Shown here in pieces: positions 60,309 to 64,000 of a stretch of 64,000 nt of DNA. Source of the DNA: Propionivibrio soli (GTDB lineage: Bacteria; Pseudomonadota; Gammaproteobacteria; Burkholderiales; Rhodocyclaceae). Every line of letters begins with the position of its first letter. Positions within the stretch are counted from its first letter, which is position 1. The notes under the pieces were generated by a model, which was not told the origin of the DNA, made no database searches, and was given only the letters and a program-made list of their open reading frames with translations. The stretch lies in assembly GCF_025770765.1 (NCBI RefSeq), contig NZ_JANZKY010000008.1, positions 178,013-242,012 on the forward strand, in the 5' to 3' direction. Both the position numbers and the translations under genes were made by a program.

Positions 60309-61415
60309 ATGGACATCCGCTCAATCATCGCACCGGCAATAAACGACAAAGTGGCGCTCGAGGAATTCGTCGAGTCGCTCAACGACCAGGCGCCGAACAT
60401 CGAGCGCGCGATTGCTCGTCTCAAGAGCGATCCAGCCGATCATGAAGTAATTAGCGCCCTCTTTCGTTCGATTCATAACGTCAAAGGCGACGCGACGTTG
60501 TGCAAGGTTGATTTCGCCGTGGCGATCGCGCATCCGATCGAAACGTTGCTTGCACGCTTTCGCAACGGCGAAATCGTTTTCAGCGACATCCTGGCCGAAG
60601 CCATCCTGCTCGCCATCGACCGCCTCGAACTCGCGGCGGAGGGCTTGTTCGCCGGACGAAGCCTGGAGAATCTGCGTCTTCTCGTCCTCGTCCAAGGGTT
60701 GGAAAAAATGGCGATGGCCGCTCCCGCGGCTATCGACGAAAATGCGTGCGAACTCATTGAGGCGGTCACCGGATTTCGGCCAGCCACCGAAGCGGCAGCG
60801 CAGATTCGAGGACGAGCGCCAACTGCGTCGAGCAAATCGTCCCCCCAAGGTGCCGAGGATCTGCGCTTCTTCCGCACTCTCGCCGACCAACTGGAAGCCC
60901 GCTCTCCGCTCTTCAAGGGGCGAACGACACGGCTTTTGCGGCTATCGCTGGAGACAAATGTCGTACGCAAGAAAGTTGTCGACCCGGTGCAACTTGAAGC
61001 GGCCGTCTATATGCACGATATCGGCATGATGTTTTTGCCGGAATCCGTATGGCTGAAAGTCGAGCGTATGACGCCCGAAGAACAGCGGATCATGCGCGCG
61101 CATCCGGAATACTCTGCCGGCATTCTGTCGCGCATGGAGGGCTGGGCCGATGCAGCGCAGATGGTGGCCCAACACCATGAGATGCCTGATGGGGCGGGAT
61201 ACCCTTCCGCGATCGGCGCCGCGGAAATCTGCGACGGCGCCAAGATTCTAGCCATCGTCGATGCCTTCGAGGCCGTGATGCTCAAACATATCAATCGCGG
61301 CCGCAACCGCTCGGTGCTGCGTGCGATTGCCGAAATTAACGCTTGCAATAACCAGTTCGCGCCCGAGTGGATCGAACCGTTCAATCAAGTGATCCGGCGT
61401 ACGGTCGAGGCTTGA
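60309..61415 (+). CDS. Hpt and HD-GYP-like fusion signalling protein
   Basis: A 368-aa cytosolic protein. Residues 1-110 form an Hpt domain with phospho-acceptor His56 (FRSIHNVKGDATLCK). A linker follows, then an HD-GYP-like domain (about 195-365): AAVYMHDIGMMFLP, RAHPEYSAG, QHHEMPDGAGYPS and ILAIVDAFEAVM. The GYP motif is present, but the usual HDIGK is HDIGM, so c-di-GMP phosphodiesterase activity is uncertain. The Hpt domain suggests control by phosphorelay. The ATG at 60309 follows GGGA. The stop overlaps the tcdA start by one base (TGATG). Confidence 0.88.
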   Translation: MDIRSIIAPAINDKVALEEFVESLNDQAPNIERAIARLKSDPADHEVISALFRSIHNVKGDATLCKVDFAVAIAHPIETLLARFRNGEIVFSDILAEAILLAIDRLELAAEGLFAGRSLENLRLLVLVQGLEKMAMAAPAAIDENACELIEAVTGFRPATEAAAQIRGRAPTASSKSSPQGAEDLRFFRTLADQLEARSPLFKGRTTRLLRLSLETNVVRKKVVDPVQLEAAVYMHDIGMMFLPESVWLKVERMTPEEQRIMRAHPEYSAGILSRMEGWADAAQMVAQHHEMPDGAGYPSAIGAAEICDGAKILAIVDAFEAVMLKHINRGRNRSVLRAIAEINACNNQFAPEWIEPFNQVIRRTVEA

Positions 61416-62203
61416 TGCTTGAACTGGAACACGAGACGCCCGATCTAGAACGACGCTTTGGAGGTGTGCGTCGCCTCTACGGTGAGCATGCGCTGCGGCT
61501 GTTCGGCGCGGCGCACGTCGCCGTCGTTGGTATCGGCGGCGTCGGTTCGTGGGTTGCCGAAGCACTCGCCCGGTCAGCGGTCGGGCGGTTGACGCTGATC
61601 GATCTCGACATGGTGGCCGAATCGAACGTGAACCGGCAGATTCACGCGCAGGACGGGGCTTTCGGAAAAGCAAAGACGAGCGCGATGGCCGAGCGCATCC
61701 GGGGGATTAACCCAGCCTGCGCCGTTATCGAGATCGAGGATTTCGTTACGCCGGAAAACGTCGGTTCCGTACTCGATCGCGGGTTTGACTTCGTCGTCGA
61801 CGCGATCGATCAGGTTCGAACGAAGGCCGCAATGATCGCTTGGTGCAAAACGCACACCGTGCCAATGGTGACCGCTGGCGGCGCTGGGGGAAAGGCGGAT
61901 CCGACTCGCCTGGCCATCGACGATCTGTCGCGTACGGTGCAAGATCCGTTGCTGTCTAAGGTGCGCTCAATGTTGCGCAAGGAACACGGATTCCCGCGCG
62001 ACCTGAAGAAGAAATTCGGCATTCCTGCCGTATTCTCACACGAGCCGCTGCGTTACCCTGACGAGGGCGCTGCCTGTGACATCGCGCCGACACGAGCCGG
62101 GCTCAATTGCGCCGGGTACGGGTCGGCGGTGTGCGTCACGGCGGCGTTTGGTTTCTTCGCTGCAAGCGAGGCGTTGCGGCATATCTCAAGAGGGGGCAAC
62201 TAA
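61415..62203 (+). CDS. tcdA: tRNA threonylcarbamoyladenosine dehydratase (TcdA/CsdL)
   Basis: A 262-aa E1-like enzyme of the ThiF/MoeB superfamily that uses ATP to cyclise t6A37 into ct6A in ANN-decoding tRNAs. It shows VAVVGIGGVGSWVAEALARS (nucleotide-binding loop), LTLIDLDMVAESNVNRQIHA, FVVDAIDQVRTK and CDIAPTRAGLNCAGYGSAVC. The length and the KKKFGIPAVFSHEP block are typical. It is coupled to the Hpt-HD-GYP gene and ends 10 bp from the convergent MBL gene. Confidence 0.95.
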   Translation: MLELEHETPDLERRFGGVRRLYGEHALRLFGAAHVAVVGIGGVGSWVAEALARSAVGRLTLIDLDMVAESNVNRQIHAQDGAFGKAKTSAMAERIRGINPACAVIEIEDFVTPENVGSVLDRGFDFVVDAIDQVRTKAAMIAWCKTHTVPMVTAGGAGGKADPTRLAIDDLSRTVQDPLLSKVRSMLRKEHGFPRDLKKKFGIPAVFSHEPLRYPDEGAACDIAPTRAGLNCAGYGSAVCVTAAFGFFAASEALRHISRGGN

Positions 62204-62213
62204 GCCGCCCCTG

Positions 62214-63152
62214 CTAAACCGGGTTATCGAGCCAGACGCAGAGCCCTTGCGCATCAAGGTCGAGGTCATGGGTGTGCACGCGGAGCACTTCGGCCGGCGA
62301 CAACCGGCACCCGAAGCGCTGCGTCTCCTCAAGCAGCAATTCGCTGAGCCCGGTTCGAATTCGCTGGTAACGTTCTGCGCCGGTATCTTTCTCGCGCTGT
62401 GCGATCGCAACAAAGGCATCGACAAGTCGATGCAATTCGTCGGCCTTCGCACGCGGTTCACTCACTCGCCCGAAGTGCGTAAGGTAAACCGCTTGCGGGC
62501 GCAGATCCATCAGCATATTGATGGATCTATGCATTGACGGCGGATCGAACTGAATGGGTGTCGTCGTCGGAAAAATAAACTGGCGCCCGTCGGTATCGAG
62601 TTCTCGGAACGAGACGCCGAAAATGTCGCCGGTGAAAATGTTTCCCGTAACGGAATCGAGAATCGCGTTATGGTGGCGTGCATGCCCCGGCGTGTCGAGG
62701 CACACGAGTTCTCGGCCGGCGAGGTCGAGACGCATTTCATGAGTCGCTTCGACAATGCGTGCAGCATCGATAGGCAGGATATCTCCGTACAAGCGGCGCG
62801 TGGCTTCTGCGCCGTACACAGCGATGGTGCCTTCGATGAGACGGGAGGGATCGGCCATATGCCGAGCGCCCCGAGGATGTACCACCAGCCGAGCATTCGG
62901 AAACCGCCGCATCATTGCACTGGCACCGCCGGCGTGGTCCAGGTGGACATGCGTCAGTATGACAAAGTCGACGTTCTCCATTGGAATCGACAGGTGTTCC
63001 AGCGCCGCCAACGCGTTGGGAACCGAATCGTTACACCCCGTATCGACTAACGCCGCCCGGCCATCTTGAACGATGAGGTGAATCGCCGCGACATTCGGCC
63101 TTACGTAGTGCGCGTCGACGGCGAAAATGCCATTCTCGTAGGGAATCAACAT
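62214..63152 (-). CDS. Metallo-beta-lactamase-fold hydrolase
   Basis: A 312-aa MBL-fold protein with the dinuclear metal motif THVHLDHAGG (His68, His70, Asp72, His73), then TPGHARHHNA, FTGDIFG and a late LTHFGR block. It lacks a signal peptide and begins with the family-type IHLIVQDGRAALVDTG. It may be a thioesterase or lactonase of the glyoxalase II or AhlD kind; the substrate is unknown. It is on the strand opposite to tcdA and 45 bp after msrA. Confidence 0.92.
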   Translation of the reverse strand: MLIPYENGIFAVDAHYVRPNVAAIHLIVQDGRAALVDTGCNDSVPNALAALEHLSIPMENVDFVILTHVHLDHAGGASAMMRRFPNARLVVHPRGARHMADPSRLIEGTIAVYGAEATRRLYGDILPIDAARIVEATHEMRLDLAGRELVCLDTPGHARHHNAILDSVTGNIFTGDIFGVSFRELDTDGRQFIFPTTTPIQFDPPSMHRSINMLMDLRPQAVYLTHFGRVSEPRAKADELHRLVDAFVAIAQREKDTGAERYQRIRTGLSELLLEETQRFGCRLSPAEVLRVHTHDLDLDAQGLCVWLDNPV

Positions 63153-63197
63153 GCGTGCCTTTCCAACGTCACTCTGGAAGGCGCGATTATCCCTGAT

Positions 63198-63752
63198 TCA
63201 CGTATCACCAGCATTCCGCTTGGCGTATTTCGGAAAAAGATGGTGCAGCTTGCCGACCTTCGGCGCGACGACGAGGCGGCAATACCCCTGCGTTGGGTTG
63301 TTCTCGAAATAACGCTGATGGTACGGCTCCGCCTCAAAGAACGGCGCCTCATCCCTCACTTCGGTAACCACCGTCCCGCCGAGTTTGCTTTGCAACTCGC
63401 GGATAAATGTTTCCGCCGTCCGACGTTGTTCAGCGGTGTGACAAAAGATAATGGACCGGTACTGTGTCCCGACGTCGTTTCCCTGCCGATTCAACGTCGT
63501 CGGGTCATGAACTGAAAAGAAGATTTCCAGAATCTCCCGGTAAGTGATTTTATCTGGATTGAACCGCAGCTGGACGACCTCCGCGTGCCCGGTCATGCCT
63601 TGGCACACCGTCTCATAAGACGGCGTCTGGACATGCCCTCCGGCATAGCCCGAAACAACCGATTCGACTCCGAGGACCTGCTCGAAGACAGCTTCAAGGC
63701 ACCAGAAACAACCGCCACCGAGTGTGGCAACTTCACGTTCTTCCTCCCGCAC
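63198..63752 (-). CDS. msrA: Peptide methionine (S)-S-oxide reductase
   Basis: A 184-aa repair enzyme. The catalytic motif GGGCFWCLEAVFEQ places the nucleophile at Cys15. VESVVSGYAGGHVQTPSYETV, TGHAEVVQLRF and DVGTQYRSIIF are the other signatures, and a resolving Cys occurs in GYCRLVVAPK near the C-terminus. It reduces methionine-S-sulfoxide in proteins with thioredoxin. No msrB gene adjoins it. Confidence 0.96.
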   Translation of the reverse strand: MREEEREVATLGGGCFWCLEAVFEQVLGVESVVSGYAGGHVQTPSYETVCQGMTGHAEVVQLRFNPDKITYREILEIFFSVHDPTTLNRQGNDVGTQYRSIIFCHTAEQRRTAETFIRELQSKLGGTVVTEVRDEAPFFEAEPYHQRYFENNPTQGYCRLVVAPKVGKLHHLFPKYAKRNAGDT

Positions 63753-64000
63753 CGCATTCTCCTTGAGGAAAGTCGCAATCTAGAATCGATAAGACCCGTG
63801 GGAAAGCTGAAAGCTCCGGGAAACCTTTTATTCATCTCGGCGGAGCTTCATCAGGCGACCATCGACTTGGTGAGTAATCGCATTTGAGGCGACGGTATTT
63901 CGTGGGACGCATTTCGGGGGAAGGAGTGCAGATACTGGAGTGTTCTTCTAGCGAGGCGTTATGGTCGGCGTGGACCGCAGCGAAGGCAACTCTTTAGCGA
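63753..64000. other. Window end, no gene found
   Basis: The last 248 bp contain the likely promoter region of msrA. I found no supported ORF or RNA; a gene could begin beyond the edge. Confidence 0.35.

Overview
The window is 64 kb of GC-rich chromosomal DNA from a Gram-negative bacterium. Lipoprotein and Sec signal peptides, a PQQ-dependent inner-membrane dehydrogenase, a class A PBP, TRAP and Liv importers and many c-di-GMP or chemotaxis modules all fit a betaproteobacterium, and I lean towards Rhodocyclales or a relative. That placement is inference from gene content only. I see no rRNA, tRNA, CRISPR array, insertion sequence, integrase or phage gene. The window reads as ordinary housekeeping and transport chromosome, densely coded on both strands.

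Layout. 0-8 kb: an orphan polyamine-type binding lipoprotein, glyoxalase I, a LysR regulator, a complete TRAP importer (dctPQM), a lysine-rich mini-protein and a two-gene envelope operon. 8-12.4 kb: gamma-glutamyltranspeptidase, a dienelactone-hydrolase-like esterase and a NodB-like deacetylase. 12.7-17.1 kb: a split MacAB-type efflux operon (adaptor, ATPase, two permeases). 17.4-21.5 kb: a chemoreceptor, then a FIST sensor protein overlapping a soluble histidine kinase. 21.7-32.1 kb: two complete binding-protein ABC importers back to back, with a Cof-type HAD phosphatase between them and a LysR regulator after them. The two systems resemble the organophosphate or sugar-phosphate (AfuABC/PhnSTU) branch more than true iron importers. 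The second ATPase has Gln in place of the catalytic Glu. 32.1-37.5 kb: an aldo/keto reductase, a PEBP protein and a 1263-residue PAS-GGDEF-EAL protein ending in what looks like a zinc-binding CZB domain. 37.5-45.1 kb (minus strand): a Liv-type binding protein, thiD, livFGMH and a second Liv-type binding protein. 45.4-54.6 kb: a 24-residue membrane peptide, a divergent FtsH-like membrane protease, a PQQ glucose/quinate-type dehydrogenase, an AlaX editing factor, a class A penicillin-binding protein and a CBS-pair protein. 54.7-64 kb: ArsC, a small four-cysteine protein, a YpfJ-type zinc peptidase, a DUF4824/DUF2157 membrane pair, an RsuA-family pseudouridine synthase, an FKBP, an Hpt-HD-GYP protein, TcdA, an MBL-fold hydrolase and MsrA.

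How it works together. The window is dominated by solute uptake (TRAP, two organophosphate-like ABC systems, Liv, an orphan polyamine-type binder) and by signalling (MCP, FIST/HK, GGDEF-EAL-CZB, Hpt-HD-GYP). A repeated design is visible: in three of the importers the binding-protein gene is followed at once by a stem-loop (two are good intrinsic terminators), so the binding protein is probably made in excess over the membrane parts. The most unusual items are the E-to-Q ATPase, the duplicated importer with its phosphatase, the CZB-ended GGDEF-EAL protein, the FtsH paralogue and three very small conserved-looking proteins.
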